A stretch of DNA of 64,000 nucleotides, from NCBI RefSeq assembly GCF_023091155.1, contig NZ_JAHWXK010000001.1, positions 2,170,001 through 2,234,000 on the forward strand. Direction: 5' to 3'. Origin of the DNA: Microbacterium sufflavum. GTDB taxonomy: Bacteria > Actinomycetota > Actinomycetes > Actinomycetales > Microbacteriaceae. The translations under genes were made by a program, and so were the position numbers. Under the pieces are notes generated by a model that worked only from the letters and a program-made list of their open reading frames with translations, was not told the origin of the DNA and searched no databases. Positions 33,927 through 46,587 of this stretch are shown here, piece after piece. Position 1 is the first letter of the stretch, and each line of letters starts with the position of its first letter.

Positions 33927-34529
33927 ATGTTGTACGAGCACCTCGGGGCTCGCCCCCGCATCCATGACACCGCCGTCGTCGCCCCCACCGCCGTGATCTC
34001 CGGCGATGTGGAGGTCGGTCCGGGCTGCCAGGTGCTGCACGGCGCCGTGATCACCGCCGAGGGCGGCCCGATCACGCTCGGCGCACACGTGATCGTGATG
34101 GAGAACGCGCTGATCAGGGCGACCGCGGCGAACGCGGTGCACATCGGCGACCACACCCTCGTCGGCACGCTCGCGAGCATCGCCGGCGCGACCGTGGGCG
34201 AGGAGGTGTTCTTCGCCTCGGGCGCCCGCATCTTCAACGGTGCTCTGGTGGGCAGCCGCTGCGAGGTGCGCGTCAACGCGATCGTGCACCGGCGCGCGGT
34301 GCTGCCCGAGGGGACGGTCGTGCCGATCGGATGGGTCGCGGTCGGCGATCCGGTGCAGCTGCTCTCGCCGGACCGGGCGGACGAGATCGCGGCGGCGCAG
34401 CCCGAGCTCGACTTCCCCGGGCACGTGTTCGGGGTCGACCGGGACACCCCCGACCTCATGGTGCAGCTCACCGAGCGCTACGGGAGCTCCCTCGCGCGGC
34501 ACGCCGACGACCGCCCCGTCGGTCCGTAG
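33927..34529 (+). CDS. Gamma-carbonic anhydrase-like / left-handed beta-helix protein
   Basis: A 200-residue hexapeptide-repeat protein. Successive turns such as VAPTAVISGDVEVGPGCQVL and GAHVIVMENALIRA build a left-handed beta helix that trimerises. His residues in LHGAVI, VHIGDHTLVG and IVHRRAV could supply the zinc site of gamma carbonic anhydrases (CaiE/YrdA group); acyltransferase function is the alternative. TAGTCT (33915-33920) is exactly 6 bases before the ATG: leaderless message likely. Monocistronic, ending before a hairpin shared with gdhA. Confidence 0.82.
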   Translation: MLYEHLGARPRIHDTAVVAPTAVISGDVEVGPGCQVLHGAVITAEGGPITLGAHVIVMENALIRATAANAVHIGDHTLVGTLASIAGATVGEEVFFASGARIFNGALVGSRCEVRVNAIVHRRAVLPEGTVVPIGWVAVGDPVQLLSPDRADEIAAAQPELDFPGHVFGVDRDTPDLMVQLTERYGSSLARHADDRPVGP

Positions 34530-34548
34530 CCGCGCGGGCGCGCAGAGA

Positions 34549-34581
34549 CGAAGCCGAGCACCCCGCCGATGCCCGGCTTCG
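34549..34581. terminator. Hairpin between convergent genes
   Basis: CGAAGCCG (34549-34556) and CGGCTTCG (34574-34581) form a perfect 8-bp stem with a 17-base loop, between the beta-helix protein gene (+) and gdhA (-). Probably a bidirectional terminator. Confidence 0.6.
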
Positions 34582-34592
34582 CCGGCTCGATG

Positions 34593-38791
<4,199 letters not shown>

Positions 38792-38869
38792 CCTCCGAGA
38801 GTATCCCGGGGTGAGAACGCCTCTTGCACGCATGACGGCCGGAGGACACCGCCGCCTACGATGGAGACG

Positions 38870-40075
38870 ATGCGCATCACAGCGAACCCCCTCCGCGGTC
38901 AGCAGTTCCCCGCCGTCCTCCTGCTCGTCGCGGCCGGACTGGGGCTCCTCCTCGCGAACCTGCCCACCCACGACGCGATCGCGGGGCTGCTGGACGCGCA
39001 CCTCGCGGTGCCGGGCACGGCGCTCGACCTGTCGATCGCGCACTGGGTCTCGGACGGTCTGCTGGCGGTGTTCTTCCTGGTGGTCGCGATCGAGCTGCGC
39101 CACGAGCTGACCCACGGCGAGCTCGACTCCCCGCGCAAGGCCGTGCAGCCGGCGATCGCCGCGACCGGCGGGGTGCTGGTCCCCATCCTGGTGTACCTGC
39201 TGATCGCGGGCGGCCCGGAGACGGCGTCCGGCTGGCCGATCCCCACCGCGACCGACATCGCCTTCGCGCTCGGTGTGCTGGCGATGTTCGGCCGCGGCCT
39301 GCCGTCGCGCGTGCGGGTGTTCCTGCTGGCGCTCGCGATCCTCGACGACATCATCGGCATCGTGTTCATCGCGGTGCTGTTCGCGCACGACGTGCAGTGG
39401 CTGCTGTTCGTGCTGGCCCTGGTCGGTGTGGCCGTGTTCTGGGTGCTCAGCCGGCTCCTGCACGCGAAGGGGCATCCGCTGATCGCGGTCGCGATGACCG
39501 TGGTCGGTGTGGTGACGTGGGCGCTCGTGGCGTCGTCCGGCGTGCACGCCACGATCGCGGGGGTCATGCTGGGGCTGGTGATGGCGCCGGTGCCCGCTGG
39601 CCGTACGCGGCACGCGCTCGAGCCCACGGTCAACGGGGTGATCCTGCCGGTGTTCGCATTCGTCGCGGCGTTCGTGGTGATCCCCGCGGTGGCGCCGACG
39701 GAGCTGTCGCCCGCGTTCTGGGCCATCGTGGTGGCCCTCCCGGTCGGCAAGATCGTCGGCATCACGGTGTTCGGCTGGTTCGCGATGCGCATCCGCCCGC
39801 GGGGAGCCGATCCGGCGCTGCCCTTCGCCGACATCGTCGCGGCGGGAGCGCTCGGCGGCATCGGCTTCACGGTGTCGCTGCTGCTCGCGAACCTCGCGTT
39901 CGCCGCCGACGCGGGCCTGCGCGACCAGGCGATCCTCGGGGTGCTGGTCGGCTCGCTCCTGGCACTGCTGCTCTCGGCGGTGATCGTGTCGCTGCGGGCC
40001 CGCTGGTACCGTCGCCTCGCCGGTGCCTCCTCCGCAGAGCGGGGCGGGCCTGACCGAGGAGCGGAGGACGCATGA
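38870..40075 (+). CDS. nhaA: Na+/H+ antiporter NhaA
   Basis: A 401-residue inner-membrane antiporter with ~12 helices. The paired Asp of the ion site are in ALAILDDIIGI, and the helix-IV unwound segment is TATDIAFALGVLAMFG. IELRHELTHGEL and a late GALGGIGFTVSLLLANLAF (Lys/Asp helix region variant) also match. Start choice: ATG 38870 is 7 bases after TACGAT (38857-38862), a leaderless arrangement; ATG 38861 three codons upstream would overlap the -10. The stop overlaps mazG (ATGA). Role: Na+ export and alkaline pH tolerance. Confidence 0.94.
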   Translation: MRITANPLRGQQFPAVLLLVAAGLGLLLANLPTHDAIAGLLDAHLAVPGTALDLSIAHWVSDGLLAVFFLVVAIELRHELTHGELDSPRKAVQPAIAATGGVLVPILVYLLIAGGPETASGWPIPTATDIAFALGVLAMFGRGLPSRVRVFLLALAILDDIIGIVFIAVLFAHDVQWLLFVLALVGVAVFWVLSRLLHAKGHPLIAVAMTVVGVVTWALVASSGVHATIAGVMLGLVMAPVPAGRTRHALEPTVNGVILPVFAFVAAFVVIPAVAPTELSPAFWAIVVALPVGKIVGITVFGWFAMRIRPRGADPALPFADIVAAGALGGIGFTVSLLLANLAFAADAGLRDQAILGVLVGSLLALLLSAVIVSLRARWYRRLAGASSAERGGPDRGAEDA

Positions 40076-40737
40076 GCGGGTCTGCCGACGAGTCGCGGCC
40101 TGACGTGGATGCGCTGCGGGCCGCGGCCGACACCATGCGGGCCGTGCGCGAGCGCTGCGTGTGGTCGCAGCGCATCACCCACCGCGACCTGGTGCCGTAC
40201 CTGATCGAGGAGTCGCACGAGGTGATCGACGCCGTGGAGTCCGGCACCCGCGACGATCTGCGCGAGGAGCTGGGCGACCTGCTGTGGCAGGTGCTGTTCC
40301 ACGCCGCGATCGCCGCGCAGGACCCCGACGATCCGTTCGACATCGACGACGTGGCCGCCACGCTCACCGAGAAGATGGTGCGCCGTCATCCGCACGTGTT
40401 CGGCGACGAGGTCGCCACCACGCCGGAGGAGGTGCTGATCCACTGGAACGCGGCGAAGGCCGCGGAGAAGCGCACGCGGCGCAGCGTGCTCGACGGCGTG
40501 CCCCGGGGGATGCCGGCGCTCGCCCTGGCGCAGAAGCTGGTCGGCCGGGCCGCGGGGACCGGTGTGACGGTGCCGCAGAGCCCCGTCGCGGCCACTCCGG
40601 CGTCCGAGGCGGAGCTCGGCGACGCGCTCCTGGCGCTGGTCGCGACCGCGCGCGCCGAGGGGTGGGATGCCGAGCGGGCGCTGCGCGAGCGGCTGCGGCT
40701 GCTGGAGGACGAGGTGCGCGGGGCGGAGGCCGGCTGA
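40072..40737 (+). CDS. mazG: Nucleoside triphosphate pyrophosphohydrolase MazG
   Basis: A 221-residue enzyme hydrolysing (d)NTPs to monophosphates and PPi. The Mg-binding motif is in EESHEVIDAV and EELGDLLWQVLFHA (acidic residues E..E..D). A second, degenerate helical repeat in the C-terminal half, with an Ala-rich linker, matches the two-repeat E. coli-type MazG but is shorter (~263 usual). The VPRGMPALALAQKL stretch is typical of MazG. ATG overlaps the nhaA stop (ATGA), so expression follows the antiporter although the functions differ. Confidence 0.92.
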   Translation: MSGSADESRPDVDALRAAADTMRAVRERCVWSQRITHRDLVPYLIEESHEVIDAVESGTRDDLREELGDLLWQVLFHAAIAAQDPDDPFDIDDVAATLTEKMVRRHPHVFGDEVATTPEEVLIHWNAAKAAEKRTRRSVLDGVPRGMPALALAQKLVGRAAGTGVTVPQSPVAATPASEAELGDALLALVATARAEGWDAERALRERLRLLEDEVRGAEAG

Positions 40738-40779
40738 CCCGACGCGCGGGTGCCGCCGACGACCTGGGAAGATGGACGG

Positions 40780-42069
40780 GTGGCTACTGTGAACCCGCCG
40801 CGCGGCATGCGCGACTTCCTCCCCGCCGACAAGGCCCGCCGTGAGCGCGTGCTCTCCGTGATCCGCGAGCGCTACCGCGCGCACGGGTTCGACGAGATCG
40901 AGACGCCCGTGGTGGAGGAGTACGAGCGGCTGCACGCGGGCATCGGCGGCGACAACGAGAAGCTGTCGTTCGCGATCCTGCGCCGCGGTCTCGACGCCGA
41001 CGCGATCCGCGCCGCGGCCGACGACCCCGCCGCGCTGTCCGACCTGGGGTTGCGCTACGACCTGACGGTGCCGCTGGCGCGCTTCTACGCCAGCAACCGC
41101 GGGCAGCTCCCCGGTGTGTTCCGCTCCGTGCAGATCGCGCCGGTGTGGCGGGCCGAGCGGCCGCAGAAGGGCCGCTACCGCCAGTTCGTGCAGTGCGACA
41201 TCGACATCATCGGGGATGCGTCGGGGCGGGCCGAGGCCGAGCTGCTCGTCGCATCGCTCGACGCCGTCGACGCGCTGGGGCTCGAGGGTGCCACCGTGCG
41301 CATCAACGACCGCCGCCTGCTCGACTGGATGCTGGGCCACCTGGGCTTCACGACCGAGGAGCGCCCGCAGGTGCTGATCACGATCGACAAGCTCGACAAG
41401 ATCGGGCCGGAGGGGGTCGCGGCCGAGCTGCGCGAGCGCGGGGTCACCGCGACCGCCGTCGCCGCGTTCGAGGAGTTCCTCCGCCGCCCGCAGACGCTGG
41501 AGTACCACCCGTACGGGGAGCGGCAGATCCGCAAGGCGCTGCCCGAGGGCGTCCCTGATGAGCTCATCGCGCACCTCACCGGCATCGGCGAGGCCGTGGC
41601 GGCCGCACGCCCCGTGGTCGCGGAGCACGTCGAGATCCCGCTCGTGTTCGACCCGTTCCTCGTGCGCGGCATGGGGTACTACACGGGCACGATCTTCGAG
41701 CTCGCGCACCCCTCCGTCGGGTACTCGCTCGGCGGCGGCGGGCGCTACGACGGCATGATCGGCCGGTTCCTGAAGCAGGACGTTCCCGCGGTGGGCTTCT
41801 CGCTCGGGTTCGAGCGGCTGGTCGACCTGGTCTCCGCCGACCCCGACACCGAGGCGCAGGCGATCGTCCTGGTCCACGATGCCGACGTGCCGGTGGGCGA
41901 GCTGGTCGCCCACAAGGCCGAGCTCGTGGCGAGGGGGGCGCGCGTGCGGCTCGAGCAGCGCACCAAGAACCTCAAGGCGCTGCTGGAGCGTGCGGCCGCC
42001 GACGGCTACACCCACTTCGCGAGCGTGCGGGCAGGCTCCGACGAGCTCGAGGTCAAGACGCTCGGCTGA
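40780..42069 (+). CDS. hisS: Histidyl-tRNA synthetase
   Basis: A 429-residue class II synthetase. N-terminal PPRGMRDFLPADKARRE is the usual start, motif 2 is VWRAERPQKGRYRQF, histidine motif A follows the LVFDPFLVRGMGYYTGTIFE segment, and motif 3 lies in VGFSLGFERL. The C-terminal ~90 residues are the anticodon-binding domain (VRLEQRTKNLKALLERA). GTG at 40780 is chosen because it directly precedes the conserved start. GAAGAT lies 6 bases upstream, an imperfect leaderless -10. Essential for charging tRNA-His. Confidence 0.97.
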   Translation: MATVNPPRGMRDFLPADKARRERVLSVIRERYRAHGFDEIETPVVEEYERLHAGIGGDNEKLSFAILRRGLDADAIRAAADDPAALSDLGLRYDLTVPLARFYASNRGQLPGVFRSVQIAPVWRAERPQKGRYRQFVQCDIDIIGDASGRAEAELLVASLDAVDALGLEGATVRINDRRLLDWMLGHLGFTTEERPQVLITIDKLDKIGPEGVAAELRERGVTATAVAAFEEFLRRPQTLEYHPYGERQIRKALPEGVPDELIAHLTGIGEAVAAARPVVAEHVEIPLVFDPFLVRGMGYYTGTIFELAHPSVGYSLGGGGRYDGMIGRFLKQDVPAVGFSLGFERLVDLVSADPDTEAQAIVLVHDADVPVGELVAHKAELVARGARVRLEQRTKNLKALLERAAADGYTHFASVRAGSDELEVKTLG

Positions 42070-42124
42070 TCCGGGGCTCGGTGGTGTTCACCGGGCGTTC
42101 ACGGCGGTCGACTCGAATCGGGTC

Positions 42125-42928
42125 GTGCGTCGCCTCCGTCCCGTGTTCGCCGCCGTGTCCGCCGTCGCCCTGCTGACCGCGGTGCTGCGCCTCGTGCTGG
42201 TCCGTCAGGCCGCGCTCGCGCGACGGCGCATCGGCAAGCCGCTCGGGGAGGTGTCGCTCGATGCCGACCGGCTCTGGCGGCCGGGGCTCGACGGCGCCCC
42301 GCTCGACCTGCTGCTGGTGGGAGACTCGCTCGCGGCGGGGCTGGGGGCGCAGCGCCCCAAGCAGACCCTGGGCGGACGACTCGCCAAGGCGCTCGCGCGT
42401 GGTCTGGGGCGTCCGGTGCGCCTGCGTACGGTGGCGAGGGTCGGCGCGGAGTCGCGCGACCTCGCGACGCAGCTGGACGCGTTGCCGCCCGGGTACCGTC
42501 CGCACGTCGCGGTGGTCGTGGTGGGCGGGAACGACGTGACGCATCGCCTGCCGGTCGCCGAGTCCGCGCGGCACCTGGATGACGCGGTGCGGCGGCTGCG
42601 CGACCTCGGCGCCGGGGTCGTGGTGGGCACCTGCCCGGATCTGGGGGCGCTCCGCGCGGTGCCGCAGCCGCTGCGCCGCATCGCCTCGAGCCTGTCGCGT
42701 CGGCTCGCCGCCGTGCAGGCGGAGGCGGCCCGCCGCGCGGGGGCCGAGCCGGTCGATCTGCGCCGCGCCGTGGGGCCGCTGTTCTTCGACGAGCCGGAGG
42801 CGATGTTCAGCCTCGACCGGTTCCACCCGAGCCCGCTCGGCTACCGGCGCACCGCGGAGGCGCTGCTCCCCGCCGTGCAGCGGGCGACCGTCGTCGCGCT
42901 CAGCTCGCGTCGGCCTGCCCCGCGCTGA
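42125..42928 (+). CDS. SGNH/GDSL-family hydrolase with N-terminal membrane segment
   Basis: A 267-residue esterase/lipase-type protein. Residues ~8-28 form a hydrophobic segment (AAVSAVALLTAVLRLVLV), probably a membrane anchor or uncleaved signal. Block I is LLVGDSLAAGLG (nucleophile Ser), block III GGNDVTH (oxyanion Asn), block V DRFHPSPLGY (Asp/His). Substrates of the family include lipid, carbohydrate and peptidoglycan acyl esters. The GTG at 42125 (VRRLRP) is the best start; longer frames overlap hisS. Its last 29 bases overlap the 3' end of the convergent VOC gene. Confidence 0.86.
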   Translation: MRRLRPVFAAVSAVALLTAVLRLVLVRQAALARRRIGKPLGEVSLDADRLWRPGLDGAPLDLLLVGDSLAAGLGAQRPKQTLGGRLAKALARGLGRPVRLRTVARVGAESRDLATQLDALPPGYRPHVAVVVVGGNDVTHRLPVAESARHLDDAVRRLRDLGAGVVVGTCPDLGALRAVPQPLRRIASSLSRRLAAVQAEAARRAGAEPVDLRRAVGPLFFDEPEAMFSLDRFHPSPLGYRRTAEALLPAVQRATVVALSSRRPAPR

Positions 42929-43436
42929 ACGACGCCGCCCATTCGGCGACGCGGCGCGCGCTCTCCTCGTCCGAGAGGTCTTCGACCCTGGTCATGATCG
43001 ACCATCGCACGCCGAAGGGGTCGCGGATGCTGGCGAAGCGGTCGCCCGACACGAAGTGCATCGCGGGCTCGCGCACGGTGGCACCGGCGGCCACGGCGCG
43101 CTCGACCACGGCGTCGACGTCGGGCACGTAGAGGCCGAGGGAATAGCAGGCGTCGTCGCCGGCGGGCGGCGGCACGAGGTGGTAGTCGGGACTGGGCTCG
43201 CCCAGTTGCAGTCGACCGGTGCCGAAGTCGAGGTCGGCGTGGGCCACGACGTCGCCGAACTCGGTCACGTCGATCACGCGGGCTCCGAACACGTCGCGGT
43301 AGAACGCGAGCGCACCGGCGGCGTCGGGGATCGCGAGGAACGGGGTGAGCGAGGTCACGCCGTGCGGGCGGCCGTCGGTCGTGTGCGCACCGGTCACGCC
43401 GGTGACGGGCAGGTCTGCGGGTGTCTGATCGGTCAT
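42900..43436 (-). CDS. VOC-family (glyoxalase-like) protein
   Basis: A 178-residue vicinal-oxygen-chelate fold protein of the PhnB-like type. Two beta-alpha-beta-beta-beta modules are visible: LTPFLAIPDAAGALAFYRDV...LGEPSPD and YVPDVDAVVERAVAAGATV...IRDPFGVRWSI. A Pro/Gly-rich ~25-residue N-terminal extension precedes the fold. Glu/His metal ligands are unclear, so enzymatic activity is uncertain. TACCGT (minus, 43443-43448) is exactly 6 bases before the ATG, indicating a leaderless message. Divergent from the AraC-family gene, which may regulate it. Confidence 0.85.
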   Translation of the reverse strand: MTDQTPADLPVTGVTGAHTTDGRPHGVTSLTPFLAIPDAAGALAFYRDVFGARVIDVTEFGDVVAHADLDFGTGRLQLGEPSPDYHLVPPPAGDDACYSLGLYVPDVDAVVERAVAAGATVREPAMHFVSGDRFASIRDPFGVRWSIMTRVEDLSDEESARRVAEWAASFSAGQADAS

Positions 43437-43531
43437 GTCGCCACGGTAGATCGCGCGGCGCGCCGGGCGCTTGAAGATGCGCGACACGGGCGCCACGGCG
43501 TCGCGTCGGCGGTGCCCCCTACGCTGAGCGC

Positions 43532-44311
43532 ATGGTGAATCCGACCAGGGGTGTGCTGTATCCCGCGCGATTGCCCCAGTTCCACCGCCTGCCCGCTCCG
43601 CCCGAGGTCCGGCACCTCGTGGCGTGGTTCTGGATCCCGGAGTGGGACATCGAGCCCGGACGCTCCTCCCGGCAGGAGGTGGTGTCGTATCCGGCGCTCA
43701 ACCTCGTGGTCGAGCCCGACGCCGTGACGCTGTCCGGCGCGACCACCCGCCTGTTCCACCGCGACCTGAGCGGGCGCGGCTGGGCCGTCGGCGCCCTCCT
43801 GCGTCCGGCAGCGGTGCCCGCGCTCGAGCCCGATCCGGCAGCCCTCGTCGACACCGCCCGCGCGGTCGCGGCACCGGAGCTGCACGACGGGGTGTCGGCG
43901 GCGATGTCGACGGGGGAGGGGCACCGGGAGCGCGCGGTCGCGGCGTTCTCCCGCTGGCTCGTGGCGAACGCGCCGGCGGGCGACGACGATGCCCGAGGTG
44001 CGAACGCCGTGTTCGACGCCCTGTTCGGCGACGGGGCGGCGCTGACCCCCGAGGAGGCCGCGACGCGCCTGGCGGTGTCGGTGCGCACCCTGCAGCGCCT
44101 CACCCGACGGCACGTGGGGCTGTCGCCCGCGGCCATGATCCGTCGCCGACGGTTGCAGGAGGCCGCGCAGCGCGTGCGCGATGAGCCCGCGGTCGACCTG
44201 GCGTCGCTCGCGGCCGAGCTCGGGTACGCCGACCACGCGCACCTGACCCGGGACTTCCGGGCCGTGCTGGGCATCGCTCCGCGGGGCTACCGTTCCGCGC
44301 TGCGGGAGTGA
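43532..44311 (+). CDS. AraC-family transcriptional regulator
   Basis: A 259-residue regulator. Residues 1-110 resemble the DUF6597-type sensory domain (GVLYPARLPQFHRLPAPPEV, AWFWIPEWD, YPALNLVVEPD). The C-terminal ~95 residues are a double HTH: LTPEEAATRLAVSVRTLQRLTRRHVGLSP, then VDLASLAAELGYADHAHLTRDFRAVLG. TACGCT (43520-43525) is exactly 6 bases before the ATG: leaderless. It is divergent from the VOC gene, the usual layout for a local regulator and target. Its last 25 bases overlap the convergent permease gene. Confidence 0.9.
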   Translation: MVNPTRGVLYPARLPQFHRLPAPPEVRHLVAWFWIPEWDIEPGRSSRQEVVSYPALNLVVEPDAVTLSGATTRLFHRDLSGRGWAVGALLRPAAVPALEPDPAALVDTARAVAAPELHDGVSAAMSTGEGHRERAVAAFSRWLVANAPAGDDDARGANAVFDALFGDGAALTPEEAATRLAVSVRTLQRLTRRHVGLSPAAMIRRRRLQEAAQRVRDEPAVDLASLAAELGYADHAHLTRDFRAVLGIAPRGYRSALRE

Positions 44312-45543
44312 TCGGCGCGCCGTTCGAGCCGCAACCGCACGAGTCGATAGGCCACCCCGGCGACGACCACGGCCGTTCCGATGAGGGACGCCGCCACGGG
44401 CAGCGTGTTCACGAGCACCAGGCAGCCGAGCGCGCCGACCACCTGGAGCGCGCGCGGCGACCGTCGGGCGGCACCGCGCTGACGGAAGGCCGCGGCGTTC
44501 GCGATCAGGTAGTAGAGCAGCACCCCGAACGAGGAGAAGCCGATCGCGGTGCGCAGGTCGGCCGCCAGCACCAGCGCGATCACGAGCGCCGCGAGCACGA
44601 GTTCCGCGCGCTGGGGCACCTGATGCCGGGCGTCGATGCGGGACAGGAACCGCGGCAGATCGCCCTCCCTGGCCATCGCGAGCACCGTGCGTCCGATGCC
44701 GGTGAGCAGCGCCAGGAGTGCCCCGAGGGACGCGGCCGCCGCGGCGATCCGCACCAGGGGCGTCGCCCACGACCAGCCGGCGGCGACGAGCACGTCCGCC
44801 AGCGGCGCGGTCGCGCCCTGCACCTCGGCGCCGAGCACCAGCACCACGGTGAGGCCGACCAGCGCATAGACGACCACGGCGCCGCCGAGGGCCAGGGCGA
44901 TCGCGCGGGGGATCGTGCGCGCGGGGTCGGTGACCTCTTCGCCCATCGTCGCGATCCGGGCGTAGCCGGCGAATGCGAAGAACAGCAGCCCGGCTCCTTG
45001 GAGCACGCCGTACGCGGTCGCGTCGGGCAGCGGGGCGGGGGTCGAGGTGGGAGCGGCGCCGAGCCCGAGGATCACCACGACCGCGAGCCCGAGCAGGGAG
45101 CAGGCGACAAGGATCCGGGTCAGCAGCGCGGTGCGGGTGACGCCGAAGCAGTTGACGACCGCGAGCGCCGCGACGGCGAGCACCGCGACCGGCGTCTGCC
45201 AGGCGGGCGGGACGGCGTAGGCAGCGAACGTCATCGCCATGGCCGCGCAGCTCGCGATCTTGCCGATCACGAAGCTCCAGCCGGCGACGAAGCCCCACCA
45301 CGGGCCGATCTCGGCGCGCGCGTAGGCGTACGTGCCGCCCGCGACCGGGTGGACGGCGGCGAGCTGTGCCGACGCGGTGGCGTTGCAGTAGGCCACGACG
45401 GCGGCGATCGCGAGGGCGATCAGGATGCCGCTGCCCGCGACGCCGATGGCCGGGGCCCACACGGCGAACACGCCGGCGCCGATCATCGAGCCGAGGCCGA
45501 TCGCGACGGCGTCGGCGAGGGTCAGGCGTCGGGCGAGGGGCAC
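44287..45543 (-). CDS. APC-family amino acid permease
   Basis: A 418-residue membrane protein with ~12 predicted helices. Helix 1 has IGLGSMIGAGVFAVWAPA (the GSxIGxGxF substrate-binding break), and later HPVAGGTYAYARAEIGPWWGF and FFAFAGYARIATMGEEVTDP are hallmark APC stretches. It imports an amino acid or amine, probably by proton symport. The start is GTG at 45543 (VPLARRLTLADA); GACGAT lies 6 bases upstream in the leaderless register. Longer frames run into the DUF4442 gene region. The 3' end overlaps the AraC gene by 25 bases. Confidence 0.9.
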   Translation of the reverse strand: MPLARRLTLADAVAIGLGSMIGAGVFAVWAPAIGVAGSGILIALAIAAVVAYCNATASAQLAAVHPVAGGTYAYARAEIGPWWGFVAGWSFVIGKIASCAAMAMTFAAYAVPPAWQTPVAVLAVAALAVVNCFGVTRTALLTRILVACSLLGLAVVVILGLGAAPTSTPAPLPDATAYGVLQGAGLLFFAFAGYARIATMGEEVTDPARTIPRAIALALGGAVVVYALVGLTVVLVLGAEVQGATAPLADVLVAAGWSWATPLVRIAAAAASLGALLALLTGIGRTVLAMAREGDLPRFLSRIDARHQVPQRAELVLAALVIALVLAADLRTAIGFSSFGVLLYYLIANAAAFRQRGAARRSPRALQVVGALGCLVLVNTLPVAASLIGTAVVVAGVAYRLVRLRLERRADHSRSAER

Positions 45544-45584
45544 GCGGCCATCGTCCCACGTGCCGGTGAACGGCCGGTGTCGCG

Positions 45585-46055
45585 TCAGCGGCGGGCGGCG
45601 GCGACGCGCTTCTTCTCGCGGATGTACACCTGGCGCCGCACCCTCGCCACGGTGTCGCCGTCGCCGTCGGTGATCACGGTCTCGAACCACTCGAGCACCT
45701 TGCCGCCGCCGTGGGCGCGCTGCCGCAGCTCCTCCGCCTTCTCCCGCGGCACCGAGAACTCGGCCGTGAGCACGCCGCGTCCCGGCTTGAGGAACTCGAT
45801 CTCGCCGCGGGTGTCCCACACCACGTAGTCGCGCCCGAGCTGGTGCATCACGAGCATGAAGAAGTACGGGTCGGTCATGGCCGACATGGAGCCGCCGAAC
45901 GCCGTCTTGACGTAGTTGCGGGTGAAGACGTTGACGTGCAGCTCGACGGTCGCGTGGGTCCAGTCCTCGCTGAACCGGCGCACGCGGATGCCGCTGAACA
46001 GGTTCGGGATCCACAGGCTCATGCCGGCCGCGAGGCGGCGGGGGGTGATGCGCAT
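45585..46055 (-). CDS. DUF4442 hot-dog-fold protein (thioesterase-like)
   Basis: A 156-residue protein of the DUF4442 group. SLWIPNLFSGIRV, a central beta sheet, RNYVKTAFGGSMSAMTDP (hot-dog helix preceded by Gly-rich turn) and VWDTRGEIEFLKPG match that family, which is related to acyl-CoA thioesterases. The exact substrate is unknown. A conserved-looking Asn/Asp pair (RNYV, TDPYF) could be catalytic. The tail is basic (REKKRVAAARR). It stands 41 bases upstream of the permease on the same strand and divergent from the YtrA-type operon. Confidence 0.82.
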   Translation of the reverse strand: MRITPRRLAAGMSLWIPNLFSGIRVRRFSEDWTHATVELHVNVFTRNYVKTAFGGSMSAMTDPYFFMLVMHQLGRDYVVWDTRGEIEFLKPGRGVLTAEFSVPREKAEELRQRAHGGGKVLEWFETVITDGDGDTVARVRRQVYIREKKRVAAARR

Positions 46056-46104
46056 GAGGTCAGGGTGGAGGATGCGGCAGCGACCGGCGAAGACGTCTGG
46101 AGGG

Positions 46105-46136
46105 TTGGCACAGTTGTTCTAGTTGACATAGAATAA
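46105..46136 (+). promoter_or_regulatory. Promoter and operator of the YtrA-type operon
   Basis: TTGGCA (46105-46110) is separated by 18 bases from TAGAAT (46129-46134). Overlapping it, TTGTTCTA (46114-46121) and TAGAATAA (46129-46136) form an inverted repeat with 7 of 8 pairs and a 7-base spacer. The right arm covers the -10, so the first gene product, a YtrA-type GntR protein, probably represses its own operon here. Confidence 0.75.
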
Positions 46137-46155
46137 GTAGCGATAGGAGGTCGCC

Positions 46156-46587
46156 ATGCTGATCCGCGTCGACGTCGACAGTCCGCACGCGCTGTACGAC
46201 CAGGTCGCCGCGTCCATCCGGGCCGACATCCTGGCGGGCGCGCTCACCCCGGGCGACCGGCTGCCCGCGGCGCGCGACGTCGCGACTGCGCTCGACATCA
46301 ACCAGCACACGGTGCTGCACGCCTACCAGCGGCTGCGCGACGAGGGTCTCGTCGACCTCCGGCGCGGCAGGGGCGCGGTGATCGCGGCCTCCGCGGCCCC
46401 GCTGGTCGAGCTTGCGCACGAGATCGACGGACTCGTCCGTCGTGCCGCCGCGGTGGGGGTCTCCGCCGAGACGCTCGCCGGCATCGTCCGCACCCACCGT
46501 GCTCCCGTCGACGACCGGAGCACCCCCGCCGCACAGCGCACCACACCGCGCACCACACCGCGCACCACAGAGGAGGATTCGCCATGA
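46156..46587 (+). CDS. GntR-family regulator, YtrA subfamily
   Basis: A 143-residue regulator with only a short C-terminal segment after the winged helix. The HTH spans ~8-75 (ALYDQVAASIRADILAGALTPGDRLPAAR, then INQHTVLHAYQRLRDEGLVDLRRGRG). The small tail (~35 helical residues) is the YtrA-type dimerisation arm, with no ligand domain. It ends in three near-identical R-T-T-P repeats from a 12-bp tandem repeat. SD AGGAGG is 7 bases before the ATG. YtrA proteins repress membrane-protein operons, often in response to cell-wall antibiotics, which matches the downstream genes. Confidence 0.9.
   Translation: MLIRVDVDSPHALYDQVAASIRADILAGALTPGDRLPAARDVATALDINQHTVLHAYQRLRDEGLVDLRRGRGAVIAASAAPLVELAHEIDGLVRRAAAVGVSAETLAGIVRTHRAPVDDRSTPAAQRTTPRTTPRTTEEDSP
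46537..46572 (+). repeat. 12-bp tandem repeat at the 3' end of the YtrA-type gene
   Basis: CGCACCACACCG occurs at 46537-46548 and 46549-46560, with a partial third copy at 46561-46572. It encodes repeated Arg-Thr-Thr-Pro in the regulator's tail just before the stop, so copy number changes keep the frame. Confidence 0.85.
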
